Source of the DNA: an uncultured Kineothrix sp.
Lineage (GTDB): Bacteria > Bacillota > Clostridia > Lachnospirales > Lachnospiraceae
Assembly: GCA_910588855.1 (NCBI GenBank)
Contig: CAJUSR010000005.1
Span: 62,001 to 126,000 of the forward strand
Direction: 5' to 3'
Length of the DNA stretch: 64,000 nt
The notes under the pieces: model-generated
What the model was told of the DNA's origin: nothing
Seen by the model: the letters and a program-made list of their open reading frames with translations, nothing else
The model's database searches: none
Part shown: in pieces, positions 6,188-15,173 of the stretch
How the letters are laid out: each line of letters begins with the position of its first letter
Numbering within the stretch: the first letter of the stretch is position 1
Program-made: the position numbers and the translations under genes

Positions 6188-8869
6188 ATGAATCCCGTTG
6201 CGGAAGAAATTTTAATGCATTATGGAATGCCAAGACGTTCCGGCCGCTATCCTTGGGGTTCCGGAGATAATCCTTACCAGCACAGTGGCGATTTTCTCAG
6301 CCGTATTGATGAGTTGAAAAGTCAAGGGCTTCGTGAGACAGAAATTGCGGAACAACTTGGTCTGACAACTACTCAGTTGCGCACTCAGATGAGCCTTGCA
6401 AAAGATGAACGGCGCTCTCTCCAGGTTGCAACTGCTAAAGGACTTAGAGAAAAGGGATACAGTCTTAACGAAATTGCCGAAAAGATGGGATTTGCTAATG
6501 ATTCTTCGGTACGCTCTCTTCTCAATGAAAATTCCGAAGCCCGCATGAACCAGGCTAAAACGACTGCCGATTTTCTGAAAAAGATGATTGACGAAAAAGG
6601 AATGATCGACGTTGGCACTGGAGTTGAGCGTGAACTTGGGATTTCCAGAGAAAAGCTGAACCAGGCGCTTTATATTTTGGAGATGGAGGGATATCCGGTT
6701 TATGGCGGTGGTGTTCCGCAAGTGACAAATCCAGGCAAACAGACGAACATCAAGGTCATATGCCCTCCTGGGACAGAGCATAGAGAAATTTATGATTTCG
6801 ATAATGTTCATTCAGTAAAGGACTATGACCAGATTCTCAGCGAAGACGGGCAGAAAATAAGACCCGCGTTTCAATATCCGGAAAGTATGGATTCCAGTCG
6901 CCTGAAAATTAACTATGCGGAAGACGGTGGTATCCAGAAAGATGGCGTAATCGAGATTCGGAGAGGCGTGGATGATTTGTCGCTTGGCGATTCCCATTAT
7001 GCCCAGGTTCGCATTATGGTTGATGGAACGCATTATCTGAAAGGAATGGCAGTATATTCTGATGACCTCCCGGATGGTGTTGATGTATTGTTCAACACGA
7101 ACAAGAAAGCTGGAACTCCAATGAACGATGTCCTTAAGAAAATTAAGGATGACCCTGATAATCCCTTTGGTTCGTTGATTAAGGAGCATGGCGGTCAGAG
7201 TTACTATATTGACAAAGATGGAAACGAAAAACTTTCCCTTATCAATAAGCGTGCTGAGGAAGGAGACTGGGGAGAATGGAGCGACCATCTTCCGTCACAG
7301 TTTTTATCCAAGCAGAGTATGACGCTGATAAAGAAACAGCTTGATCTGGCAAGTGCGGATAAGGTTGCAGAATATGATGAGATCTGCTCACTGACTAATC
7401 CTACTGTCAAGAAGACTTTATTGAAATCGTTTGCCGATGACTGTGATTCGGCAGCGGTGCATCTTCAGGCAGCAGCGTTACCTAGACAGAAGTATCAGGT
7501 TATATTGCCTTTGACCACAATCAAAGATACGGAAGTCTATGCTCCAAACTACAAAAATGGAGAACAAGTTGCTCTGATTCGGTATCCGCATGGCGGTACT
7601 TTTGAAATCCCGGTTCTGACTGTAAATAACAAGCAGCCAGAAGGTAAAAAGGTGCTCGGCAACACGCCAAAAGATGCAATCGGTATCAATAGTAAAGTTG
7701 CAGAACGACTGTCAGGTGCCGACTTCGATGGCGATACAGTCATGGTGATTCCGACAGGAGGGAAGACAAAAATCACCTCTACTCATCCGCTTAAAGGACT
7801 GGAAGGATTTGATCCAAAAGAAAAATATGGTCCTGACAGCACCACACAACCATATAAGCGGATGAAGAATACCCAGACAGAGATGGGGAAAGTGTCAAAC
7901 CTGATCACGGATATGACATTAAAGGGCGCTACCGAAGACGAACTCGCTCGTGCAGTTCGGCATAGTATGGTTGTTATTGATGCTGAGAAACACAATCTCG
8001 ACTACAAGAGAAGCGAGCAGGACAATGGGATTGCTTCCCTGAAAAAGAAGTATCAGGGAAGAGTCGAAGATGGAAAGTACAAAGAGGGCGCTGCCACTTT
8101 GATTTCCCGTGCCAAATCCGAAGTATCCGTACCTAAACGAAAAGGAAGCCCGACTATAGATGAAGACGGTTCTTTGAGCTACAAGACAGCAGATGACCTT
8201 ACCTATGTTGACAAGAAGACCGGAAAAACCAAGACCCGTACCCAAGCCAGCACCCAGATGGCAGAAACCAAGGATGCCCGTACCCTTTCGTCAGGTACCC
8301 CTCAGGAAGAGGCCTATGCCTCTTATGCCAATAAGATGAAGTCCCTGGCTAACCAGGCCCGTAAGGAGATGATGAGTACCGGTAAGATCCCCTATTCTGC
8401 TTCCGCAAAGGCGGCCTATCAGAGCGAAGTAGATTCCCTTAATGCAAAGCTCAATGTGGCTCTTAAGAACGCCCCTCGCGAAAGGCAGGCTCAGGTAATT
8501 GCAAATGCTACTGTAACAGCAAAGAAGCAGGCAAATCCTGACATGACTAATGCTGAGATTAAGAAAGCAAATCAACAGGCTCTTACAGCAGCGAGAAAAC
8601 AGGTAGGTGCAGAGCGTAAGCCAGTTGTCATAACAGATAGGGAATGGGAAGCTATACAAGCTGGAGCTATTAGTGAAAGCAAGCTGACACAGATTCTCAA
8701 TAATGCTGACATCGACAGCCTCAGGCAGCGAGCAACACCCCGTGCTACTACAACATTGAGCACCGCTAAGCAGAACAAGATTGCCTCTATGAGCGCTTCT
8801 GGTTACAGCACATCCGAGATTGCAGAAGCACTTGGCATTTCTACATCAACTGTATCTAAATACTTGTAA
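6188..8869 (+). CDS. Putative single-subunit phage RNA polymerase (DFDGD motif) with terminal HTH domains
   Basis: 893 residues; AGGAGGAG precedes the ATG. The key feature is SGADFDGDTVMVIP (DFDGD at residues 512-516), matching the DxDGD metal-binding loop of the double-psi beta-barrel in cellular RNA polymerase beta-prime and YonO-like phage polymerases. Residues upstream (PLTTIKDTEVYAPNYKNGEQ, GTFEIPVLTVNNKQ) fit the barrel strands of that superfamily. The N terminus has a GRYPWGSGDNPYQ motif and two HTH-like segments (ETEIAEQLGLTTTQL, LNEIAEKMGFAND); the C terminus ends with STSEIAEALGISTSTVSKYL, a third HTH. From about 600 on the protein is basic, Ala/Lys-rich and helical. Homologues are usually called HTH or hypothetical proteins; the polymerase call rests on the catalytic motif and size. 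Confidence 0.6.
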   Translation: MNPVAEEILMHYGMPRRSGRYPWGSGDNPYQHSGDFLSRIDELKSQGLRETEIAEQLGLTTTQLRTQMSLAKDERRSLQVATAKGLREKGYSLNEIAEKMGFANDSSVRSLLNENSEARMNQAKTTADFLKKMIDEKGMIDVGTGVERELGISREKLNQALYILEMEGYPVYGGGVPQVTNPGKQTNIKVICPPGTEHREIYDFDNVHSVKDYDQILSEDGQKIRPAFQYPESMDSSRLKINYAEDGGIQKDGVIEIRRGVDDLSLGDSHYAQVRIMVDGTHYLKGMAVYSDDLPDGVDVLFNTNKKAGTPMNDVLKKIKDDPDNPFGSLIKEHGGQSYYIDKDGNEKLSLINKRAEEGDWGEWSDHLPSQFLSKQSMTLIKKQLDLASADKVAEYDEICSLTNPTVKKTLLKSFADDCDSAAVHLQAAALPRQKYQVILPLTTIKDTEVYAPNYKNGEQVALIRYPHGGTFEIPVLTVNNKQPEGKKVLGNTPKDAIGINSKVAERLSGADFDGDTVMVIPTGGKTKITSTHPLKGLEGFDPKEKYGPDSTTQPYKRMKNTQTEMGKVSNLITDMTLKGATEDELARAVRHSMVVIDAEKHNLDYKRSEQDNGIASLKKKYQGRVEDGKYKEGAATLISRAKSEVSVPKRKGSPTIDEDGSLSYKTADDLTYVDKKTGKTKTRTQASTQMAETKDARTLSSGTPQEEAYASYANKMKSLANQARKEMMSTGKIPYSASAKAAYQSEVDSLNAKLNVALKNAPRERQAQVIANATVTAKKQANPDMTNAEIKKANQQALTAARKQVGAERKPVVITDREWEAIQAGAISESKLTQILNNADIDSLRQRATPRATTTLSTAKQNKIASMSASGYSTSEIAEALGISTSTVSKYL

Positions 8870-8888
8870 TGAAAGGAGTGAATTGTTC

Positions 8889-9140
8889 GTGCAACAGCAA
8901 TGCAGGCTGACGACAACTGACAATCCGTTTGATCCATTTGAACAGTTTCATTCCTGGTTTCTGTTCGATGTGGAAAAAGGTTACAATACTTGCGCTTATC
9001 TTGGAAGAATTGCAAGAACTTCCGAACAACTGTCTGATGAGGAGAATGACAGAGAAGTAGAGCGAGCCATTGATGAAATCATAAAGAACGATTTCCTGAA
9101 TATATACAAAAAAGTGAAAAAAAAGAATAGAAGCAAGTAA
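8889..9140 (+). CDS. Small phage protein upstream of the packaging genes
   Basis: 83 residues from GTG 8889 (GAAAGGAG 10 bases upstream); an in-frame TTG at 8883 is an alternative. NPFDPFEQFHSWFLFDVEKG and NTCAYLGRIARTS are typical of a conserved short protein in Clostridiales phages near the terminase region. Function unknown. Lysine-rich C terminus. Confidence 0.65.
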   Translation: MQQQCRLTTTDNPFDPFEQFHSWFLFDVEKGYNTCAYLGRIARTSEQLSDEENDREVERAIDEIIKNDFLNIYKKVKKKNRSK

Positions 9141-9234
9141 ACAGTGACAAAACAAATCGGTTTTGAGCAATAAAGCAACTAACAACTATTTGTATACTGT
9201 CAGAGCCTCCGCTGACGGGTTGCCGTAAGGTATA

Positions 9235-9266
9235 GGGGGGTGTCACCAAAATAGCACCCCCTCCCT
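9235..9266 (+). promoter_or_regulatory. GC-rich hairpin in the pre-terminase interval
   Basis: GGGGGTG (ending at 9243) pairs with CACCCCC (9256-9262) around a 12-base loop in the 380-base gap before the packaging genes. The sequence around it (to about 9300) is the most GC-rich non-coding part of the prophage. Possible roles are a terminator or part of a cos/packaging site; neither is proven. Confidence 0.4.
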
Positions 9267-9325
9267 TATCGCGGCGGTCTTTGAAAATTCTCCGGGGGAT
9301 ATTTTTGTGGAAAGTTTTTTATATT

Positions 9326-9443
9326 TTCATGATACTAAAAAGAGCTCGCAGGGTTCGTATGACGCCACAGGATCGTTTTCCTGTTTTCTCCTTTCAGATT
9401 CAGGCGTGAAACAGCTTTGTGAGTTCTTTTTAGTGTCATGAAA
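9326..9443 (+). ncRNA. Candidate structured RNA or inverted repeat upstream of the packaging genes
   Basis: A segment near 9326-9350 is an imperfect inverted repeat of 9419-9443 (about 25 bases with few mismatches; conserved core ACTAAAAAGA / TCTTTTTAGT). Inside are ACGCC/GGCGT (9362/9402) and ACAGGA/TCCTGT (9367/9379). Three nested stems make a rod of about 118 bases. It may be a leader regulating the late operon, or a DNA palindrome at the packaging site. No known family was recognised. Confidence 0.45.
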
Positions 9444-9520
9444 CTGGTCTATTAGTATATGGATTCCCAACAGGACTATGTTAAAACTAAATGATATTTG
9501 AACGAGAGGAGGCGATAACT

Positions 9521-9862
9521 GTGGGAAAAACCAAAGTCGTTAGTTCATCTGGGGCTACCCGCAGAATGCGTCCTGCGTTGACACCAGAAGCAAGAGAAAA
9601 CCAGATGATTTCTTTGGCGATGGATGTCGCGGAAGAACGGTTAAGGAATGGAACGGCATCTTCTCAGGAAATAGTTCACTTTTTAAAGCTTGGCTCATCC
9701 AGAGAGAAGTATGAGCAGGAAAAGATTGCTTTGGAGAACGAGCTTGTAAAGGCTAAAACGGAAGCGGTCGCTTCGGCAAAGGACATAAAGGAGATGTACG
9801 ACCAAGCGATGGCCTCTTTCCGTAGATATAGTGGGCAGGAGGATGATGAAGATGAGTATTAG
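9521..9862 (+). CDS. Terminase-associated small protein (possible small terminase)
   Basis: 113 residues from GTG 9521 (GAGAGGAGG upstream). It starts VGKTKVVSSSGATRRMRPAL; the second half is a charged coiled-coil-like helix (EKYEQEKIALENELVKAKTE). Similar proteins in Clostridiales phages precede the HNH nuclease and large terminase. Position and helical character fit a small terminase, but no DNA-binding motif is obvious. Confidence 0.55.
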   Translation: MGKTKVVSSSGATRRMRPALTPEARENQMISLAMDVAEERLRNGTASSQEIVHFLKLGSSREKYEQEKIALENELVKAKTEAVASAKDIKEMYDQAMASFRRYSGQEDDEDEY

Positions 9863-10268
9863 AACATATTCCGAACTTTCCCTGCTGAGAACATTTGAGG
9901 AGAGGTTTCGATACTTGCAGCTTAATGGTTCTGTAGGCAAGGAAACATTTGGCTTTGATAGGTTTATCAATCAGGAGTTTTATAGATCCCAGGAGTGGAA
10001 GTCCGTTCGGGATTTTGTGATTCTGCGGGATAGAGGATGCGACTTGGGTGTTGACGGATATGACATCTTTGGAAAGATATTCATTCATCACATGAATCCG
10101 ATTCTTCCCAAGGACATTGGAACCTGTAGCGACTTTCTGCTTAATCCTGATTACCTGATCACAACAACTCTTAATACTCATAATGCTATCCATTACGGAG
10201 ATGAGGAGTTACTGATCAGGCTTCCGCCGGAGCGAACAAGAAATGATACATGTCCTTGGAAACATTAA
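9852..10268 (+). CDS. HNH endonuclease of the packaging module
   Basis: 138 residues taken from ATG 9852 (AGGAGG 9 bases upstream); several in-frame starts lie just before. The HNH core is FIHHMNPI, then NPDYLITTTLNTHNAIHYG, with paired His and downstream Asn/His for metal binding. HNH proteins beside HK97-type terminases assist cos cleavage during DNA packaging. The start overlaps the end of the preceding gene. Confidence 0.75.
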   Translation: MSIRTYSELSLLRTFEERFRYLQLNGSVGKETFGFDRFINQEFYRSQEWKSVRDFVILRDRGCDLGVDGYDIFGKIFIHHMNPILPKDIGTCSDFLLNPDYLITTTLNTHNAIHYGDEELLIRLPPERTRNDTCPWKH

Positions 10269-10283
10269 AGAAAGGAAAAATCT

Positions 10284-10649
10284 ATGGAAAGCATACTTAC
10301 ATCAATCAAGAAAATGCTCGGAATCACCGAAGAATACGAGCACTTTGATTCTGATTTGATAATGCATATAAACTCCGTATTTATGATTCTGAACCAGATT
10401 GGTGTTGGGCCATCACGGGGCTTTTCAATTAAAGGGGAAGATGAGATATGGACGGATTTTATTCCAGATGACTCACGACTGGAATTGGTTAAATCCTATA
10501 TGCATCTGAAAGTGAAGCTGCTCTTCGACCCGCCACTGGGGTCGGCGGTCATCGAGGTCATGAACCGTCAGATTCAAGAATTTGAGTGGCGGCTCAGTAT
10601 TGCGGCTGATCCTGGAGAATCCAAAGGAGAGGAGGAAAATTCAAAATGA
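10284..10649 (+). CDS. Head-tail connector protein, gp6-like
   Basis: 121 residues; AAAGGAAAAAT upstream. The N terminus (SIKKMLGITEEYEHFDSDLI), HINSVFMILNQIGVGP and the later SYMHLKVKLLFDPP are characteristic of the gp6-like head-tail connector family. It would form a ring under the portal. It overlaps the next gene by four bases. Confidence 0.7.
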   Translation: MESILTSIKKMLGITEEYEHFDSDLIMHINSVFMILNQIGVGPSRGFSIKGEDEIWTDFIPDDSRLELVKSYMHLKVKLLFDPPLGSAVIEVMNRQIQEFEWRLSIAADPGESKGEEENSK

Positions 10650-11161
10650 ACAATTTTTTACAGCATCATGGAGTTTTGGGTCAGCGTTGGGGAGTACGGC
10701 GTTATCAGAACAGCGATGGTACTTTGACGTCTGCCGGAAGAAGACGGCTTCAGGGGAGTGGAATATCTTCTGATGAGAATGGTCGTGTAAGTGGTGATAA
10801 TAGCGGCCGTGCAAGAGGAGCCGTCCATCAAACGGTTGCAAATGATTATAAGAATGCCGGGGCTGGACTGCAGTCCGCAAGCAATGCGGCAAAGGCTGCT
10901 TCAAGCATAAGCAGCCGTGGAGCTAACCGCAAACAGGCAAAGGCGATGGATAAGATGGACTTGTCGAAAATGACGGATAAAGAGCTTCAGGCCGCAATTA
11001 ACCGTCTCAATCTGGAACGAAACTATAAGTCTTTATCAACCGAACATATCAAGTCCGGTAGAGATTATGTGTCCAGTTTTCTGTCCACGACCGGTGATGT
11101 TCTCGCAATCGGTGCTTCAGCGGCAAGTATCATGATGATGATTCATCAGCTTAAGAGCTAG
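10646..11161 (+). CDS. Phage structural protein with N-terminal HHGxLGQRWG motif
   Basis: 171 residues; the start has the GGAGGAAAATTCAAAATG leader common to the late genes. Residues 7-20 (HHGVLGQRWGVRRY) form a motif found at the N terminus of many Firmicutes phage virion or co-packaged proteins. The rest is polar and Ala/Ser/Gly-rich, then helical, with a hydrophobic C-terminal segment (VLAIGASAASIMMMI). Function unknown; capsid-internal or connector-associated protein is a reasonable inference. Confidence 0.6.
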   Translation: MNNFLQHHGVLGQRWGVRRYQNSDGTLTSAGRRRLQGSGISSDENGRVSGDNSGRARGAVHQTVANDYKNAGAGLQSASNAAKAASSISSRGANRKQAKAMDKMDLSKMTDKELQAAINRLNLERNYKSLSTEHIKSGRDYVSSFLSTTGDVLAIGASAASIMMMIHQLKS

Positions 11162-11189
11162 ATGATGCCGTGGGAAGGAGAAATTCAAA

Positions 11190-12087
11190 ATGGATAGTAA
11201 GAGTGACTTACGGCACCACGGTATCCTTGGGCAGAGATGGGGGAAAACGGAATGGCCCTCCTTACCCGCTTGGCGGCGGGTATTATTCGCAGGCGGAAAG
11301 GAAAGCTATTTATAAGAAGAGGAAACAGCCAAACAGTATTTACAACAAGAAGCATTTCGATGAGGTTCTGAGAGCGGACAAAACGACGCTTAGCACATTA
11401 TCGTATGACCGTGACCGGACAAAAAACACTGATATGTTTTACGCTACCCATAATGTGCTGGACAAGCATCAGTACAATGCCCTGTTTAACCGAAAGGTAC
11501 CACAGACAATATACGACGAAAACGGAAACAGCCTCGGAACAGGGACATTTCTGAAGTATCGGATAGACAATTCCCTTAAGCAGAACATAAAAGTCGCAAG
11601 CGAAGATTCAGGAGCGGAAGTTTTCAGGAGTTTGTATAAGAAAGATCGGGATTTCTACAATTTCGTTACGGATGATGCACGGATGCAAAGTTATTTCGTA
11701 AGTGATAAGTACAAGTTCAAGGGATACCGGGAAGCCAGGGATGTCTTGAAACGGATGCGGAACGATGATTATGTTCCGACCGCTGATGAACTGCAGAAAG
11801 TGTACAGGATGTTTAATTATGTTATCCCTTACGACGGCCAGGGAGATACACGTAAGGGTAAGGATGCCTATACGCAGAGAACCAAGTTCTTTAATGCCTG
11901 TAAACAGGCTGGGTATGGGGCAGTTCTCGATACGAATGATGCAATATACGGAGGATTCAAAGCAAAATCTCCGGTAATCGTATTTGACATGGAGTCTGTC
12001 GTTCCGAAAGATGTTTACCGCACGAAAACAAGCGAGCAAAGATTTTCGCAGATGGTTCTGGTCGGCAGAAAAGCACTGGGACTATAA
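11190..12087 (+). pseudogene. Frame-broken virion-type protein with HHGILGQRWG motif
   Basis: The natural start is ATG 11190 (GGAG and the AAATTCAAAATG leader): MDSKSDLRHHGILGQRWG, matching the motif of the preceding gene. At G5A4 (about 11238-11246) the frame shifts: the remaining 280 codons (KRNGPPYPLGGGYYSQ to GRKALGL, stop 12085-12087) are one frame off, and the original frame stops after about 41 codons. Removing one base from the G5A4 run restores the expected join. It may be a mutation, sequencing error, or a slippage site. The C-terminal half (GYGAVLDTNDAIYGGF, KSPVIVFDMESVVP) is unclassified. An uninterrupted reading from GTG 11170 exists but gives an implausible N terminus. Confidence 0.6.
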
Positions 12088-12107
12088 AGGAGAGAGGAGA
12101 ATAGAAC

Positions 12108-13853
12108 ATGGCATTGTCGAACACGGCCACACCGAAGTATTACGGCCAGTTTCGAGATGCCGTAATGAAAGGCGAAATACCCGTCTGTGAGATGATATCG
12201 CTGGAGATGAATCGGATTGATGATCTGATTGCGAATCCGGGTATCTGGTACGACGATAAAGCTATTGACGGCTTTATTGCCTACTGTGAAGAAGAACTGA
12301 CTCTGACAGATGGAGCTGATTTGAGATTGCTCGATACTTTCAAACTTTGGGCGGAGCAGATATTTGGCTGGTATTACTTTGTTGAGCGGAGTGTGTACGT
12401 TCCAAATCCAGATGGTCATGGGGGACGCTATGTACGGAAGAACGTGAAGCGGCGGCTCATTAACAAGCAGTATCTAATTGTAGCCAGAGGGGCAGCCAAA
12501 TCAATGTATGGCTCCTGCATCCAGAATTATTTCCTGAATGTGGATACATCAACAACCCACCAGATTACAACCGCCCCCACGATGAAGCAGGCGGATGAAG
12601 TTATGTCGCCTATTCGGACTGCCATTACCAGATCCAGGGGGCCGTTCTTCCGGTTCCTGACAGACGGCTCTCTTCAAAATACGACTGGTTCTAAAGCGAA
12701 CCGGATAAAGCTGGCATCCACGAAAAAAGGAATTGAGAATTTCCTGACAGGTTCTCTTTTGGAAGTCCGCCCTATGAGTATTAACAAGCTTCAGGGGTTA
12801 AGGCCAAAGATATCGACGGTGGATGAATGGCTTTCCGGGGATATACGCGAAGACGTGGTTGGTGCAATCGAGCAGGGTGCATCGAAACTGGATGATTATT
12901 TGATTGTTGCAATCAGTTCGGAAGGTACGGTGCGAAACGGAAGCGGCGACACGATTAAGATGGAGCTGCTGGACATCCTGAAGGGGGATTACATCAATCC
13001 CCATGTGTCCATCTGGTATTACAGGCTGGACTCCATAGACGAAGTGGCTAATCCGGCAATGTGGATAAAGGCTAATCCAAACATCGGAAAAACAGTAAGC
13101 TATGAGACCTATCAGCTGGATGTGGAAAGAGCCGAAAAAGCACCAGCAGCCAGGAACGATATTCTGGCAAAGCGGTTCGGCATACCGATGGAAGGATACA
13201 CGTATTACTTTACTTATGAGGAAACGCTACCGCATAAAAAGCGGGATTATTGGCAACTGCCGTGTTCCCTTGGAGGGGATTTATCCCAGGGGGATGATTT
13301 CTGTTCTTTCACTTTTCTTTTCCCTTTATCAAATGGCTCTTTCGGAGTTAAGACCCGCAATTACATCACAGAACTGACTTTGAAGAAACTTCCGGCTGCA
13401 ATACGTATGAAGTACGACCAATTCATAGCGGAGGGCAGTCTGATTGTTATGCCTGGCACTGTACTGGACATGATGGAAGTCTATGAGGATTTGGATAACC
13501 ATATCGCTCAGTGCGACTATGATGTACGTTGCTTCGGCTATGACCCATACAATGCGAAAGATTTCGTTGCGAGATGGGAATCCGAGAATGGTCCTTTTGG
13601 TATAGAAAAGGTAATCCAGGGAGCTAAAACGGAATCGGTACCGTTAGGGGAGCTGAAAAAGCTTTCTGAAGAAAGAATGCTTCTGTTTGATGAAGAACTT
13701 ATGACATTTGCAATGGGGAACTGCATTGTTATGGAAGACACGAACGGAAACAGAAAGCTGCTTAAGAAACGGTATGATGCCAAGATTGACGCTGTTGCCG
13801 CGATGATGGATGCATTTGTAGCTTATAAGCTGAACAGAGAGGCATTTGATTAG
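12108..13853 (+). CDS. terL: Terminase large subunit
   Basis: 581 residues, the normal size for HK97-type large terminases. ATPase features: a Walker A-like loop VARGAAKS (125-132) and Walker B-like STVDEW (236-241). The nuclease half has acidic residues at GGDLSQGDD, CFGYDPYNAKDF and AKIDAVAAMMDAF, the typical RNase H-fold triad. The protein powers DNA packaging and cuts concatemers at the portal. AGAGAGGAG precedes the ATG; portal follows directly. Confidence 0.93.
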   Translation: MALSNTATPKYYGQFRDAVMKGEIPVCEMISLEMNRIDDLIANPGIWYDDKAIDGFIAYCEEELTLTDGADLRLLDTFKLWAEQIFGWYYFVERSVYVPNPDGHGGRYVRKNVKRRLINKQYLIVARGAAKSMYGSCIQNYFLNVDTSTTHQITTAPTMKQADEVMSPIRTAITRSRGPFFRFLTDGSLQNTTGSKANRIKLASTKKGIENFLTGSLLEVRPMSINKLQGLRPKISTVDEWLSGDIREDVVGAIEQGASKLDDYLIVAISSEGTVRNGSGDTIKMELLDILKGDYINPHVSIWYYRLDSIDEVANPAMWIKANPNIGKTVSYETYQLDVERAEKAPAARNDILAKRFGIPMEGYTYYFTYEETLPHKKRDYWQLPCSLGGDLSQGDDFCSFTFLFPLSNGSFGVKTRNYITELTLKKLPAAIRMKYDQFIAEGSLIVMPGTVLDMMEVYEDLDNHIAQCDYDVRCFGYDPYNAKDFVARWESENGPFGIEKVIQGAKTESVPLGELKKLSEERMLLFDEELMTFAMGNCIVMEDTNGNRKLLKKRYDAKIDAVAAMMDAFVAYKLNREAFD

Positions 13854-13899
13854 AAATTGCGAAAGCGGTTCTTTTTTTTTTATTGGAGGAAAATTCAAA

Positions 13900-15156
13900 A
13901 TGGAGATTTCGATGGGAGCCAGGCTGAAACATGCCTGGAATGCTTTCTTTAATAAAGACCCTACAAGGAGTTACCGGGACATTGGCATCGGATATTCTTT
14001 CCGCCCGGACAGGATGCGGTTTTCAAGGGGCAATGAACGATCTATTGTGACATCGGTTTATAACCGTATTGCGATGGATGTGGCGGCGGTGGACATGTTC
14101 CATGTACGTTTGGACGAGAATAACCGCTTCCTTGCGACGCTCGATTCCGGGCTGAATAACTGTCTTACAGTTGAAGCCAATGCGGATCAGACTGGGCGGG
14201 CATTTTTGCAGGACGTTGTCATGTCCATGATGGATGAGGGGTGCGTGGCCATTGTCCCGACAGACACGGATGATGATCCGGGTGATGGGATTCCTGGCTC
14301 TTTTGACATCGATGCTATGCGGACGGGACAGATTTTGGAATGGTATCCGCAGCATGTCCGCGTCCGGGTCTATAACGAACGGACGGGACAGAAAGAAGAT
14401 ATCCTTATGGCAAAGCAGTCAGTGGCAATAATTGAGAACCCGCTTTATGCGGTTATCAACGAACCGAATTCCACGATGCAGCGCCTGATCAGGAAGCTGA
14501 ATCTGTTAGATGTGATTGACGAACAGAACGGCTCCGGGAAATTGGATTTGATTATCCAGCTTCCTTATATTATCAAGACCGAAGCGAGGCGTCGGCAGGC
14601 CGAGAGCCGGCGTAAGGACATAGAGGATCAGTTACGGGGATCGAAGTATGGGATTGCTTATACCGATGGTACGGAGCATATCACGCAGCTGAATCGACCC
14701 GTCGAGAACAATCTGATGTCCCAGATTGAATACCTGACGAGTATGCTGTACAGCCAGTTGGGAATCACTCAGGGGATTTTGGATGGTACTGCGGACGAGA
14801 AGACGATGCTCAACTACTACAATCGGACGATTGAACCTATCCTGTCAGCAATCGCTGATGAAATGAAACGGAAGTTTCTTACCAAGACCGCTCGGTCTCA
14901 GCGGCAGTCAATCGAATTCTTCAGAGATCCGTTCAAGCTTGTTCCTGTATCTGAAATTTCTGAGATCGCAGACAAGTTCACGAGAAACGAGATTATGACA
15001 TCCAATGAAATCCGGCAGGTTATCGGCATGAAGCCGTCGGATGACCCGAAAGCAGATGAATTGCGAAATAAGAACCTGAGCGAATCGGCTGCGGATAGGG
15101 GAAGCCCTGAGAATGTCACACCTGAAGAAGCAGCAGAAGAAAACAACCAGACATAG
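13900..15156 (+). CDS. Portal protein, HK97 type
   Basis: 418 residues from ATG 13900 with the GGAGGAAAATTCAAAATG leader; a longer frame from 13846 runs through a poly-T tract and is rejected. RGNERSIVTSVYNRIAMDVA and the late ILDGTADEKTMLNYYNRTIEP segment fit Clostridiales phage portals. It forms the dodecameric DNA channel at one capsid vertex. The C terminus is acidic. Confidence 0.85.
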   Translation: MEISMGARLKHAWNAFFNKDPTRSYRDIGIGYSFRPDRMRFSRGNERSIVTSVYNRIAMDVAAVDMFHVRLDENNRFLATLDSGLNNCLTVEANADQTGRAFLQDVVMSMMDEGCVAIVPTDTDDDPGDGIPGSFDIDAMRTGQILEWYPQHVRVRVYNERTGQKEDILMAKQSVAIIENPLYAVINEPNSTMQRLIRKLNLLDVIDEQNGSGKLDLIIQLPYIIKTEARRRQAESRRKDIEDQLRGSKYGIAYTDGTEHITQLNRPVENNLMSQIEYLTSMLYSQLGITQGILDGTADEKTMLNYYNRTIEPILSAIADEMKRKFLTKTARSQRQSIEFFRDPFKLVPVSEISEIADKFTRNEIMTSNEIRQVIGMKPSDDPKADELRNKNLSESAADRGSPENVTPEEAAEENNQT

Positions 15157-15173
15157 AAGGAGGAAATTTCAAA

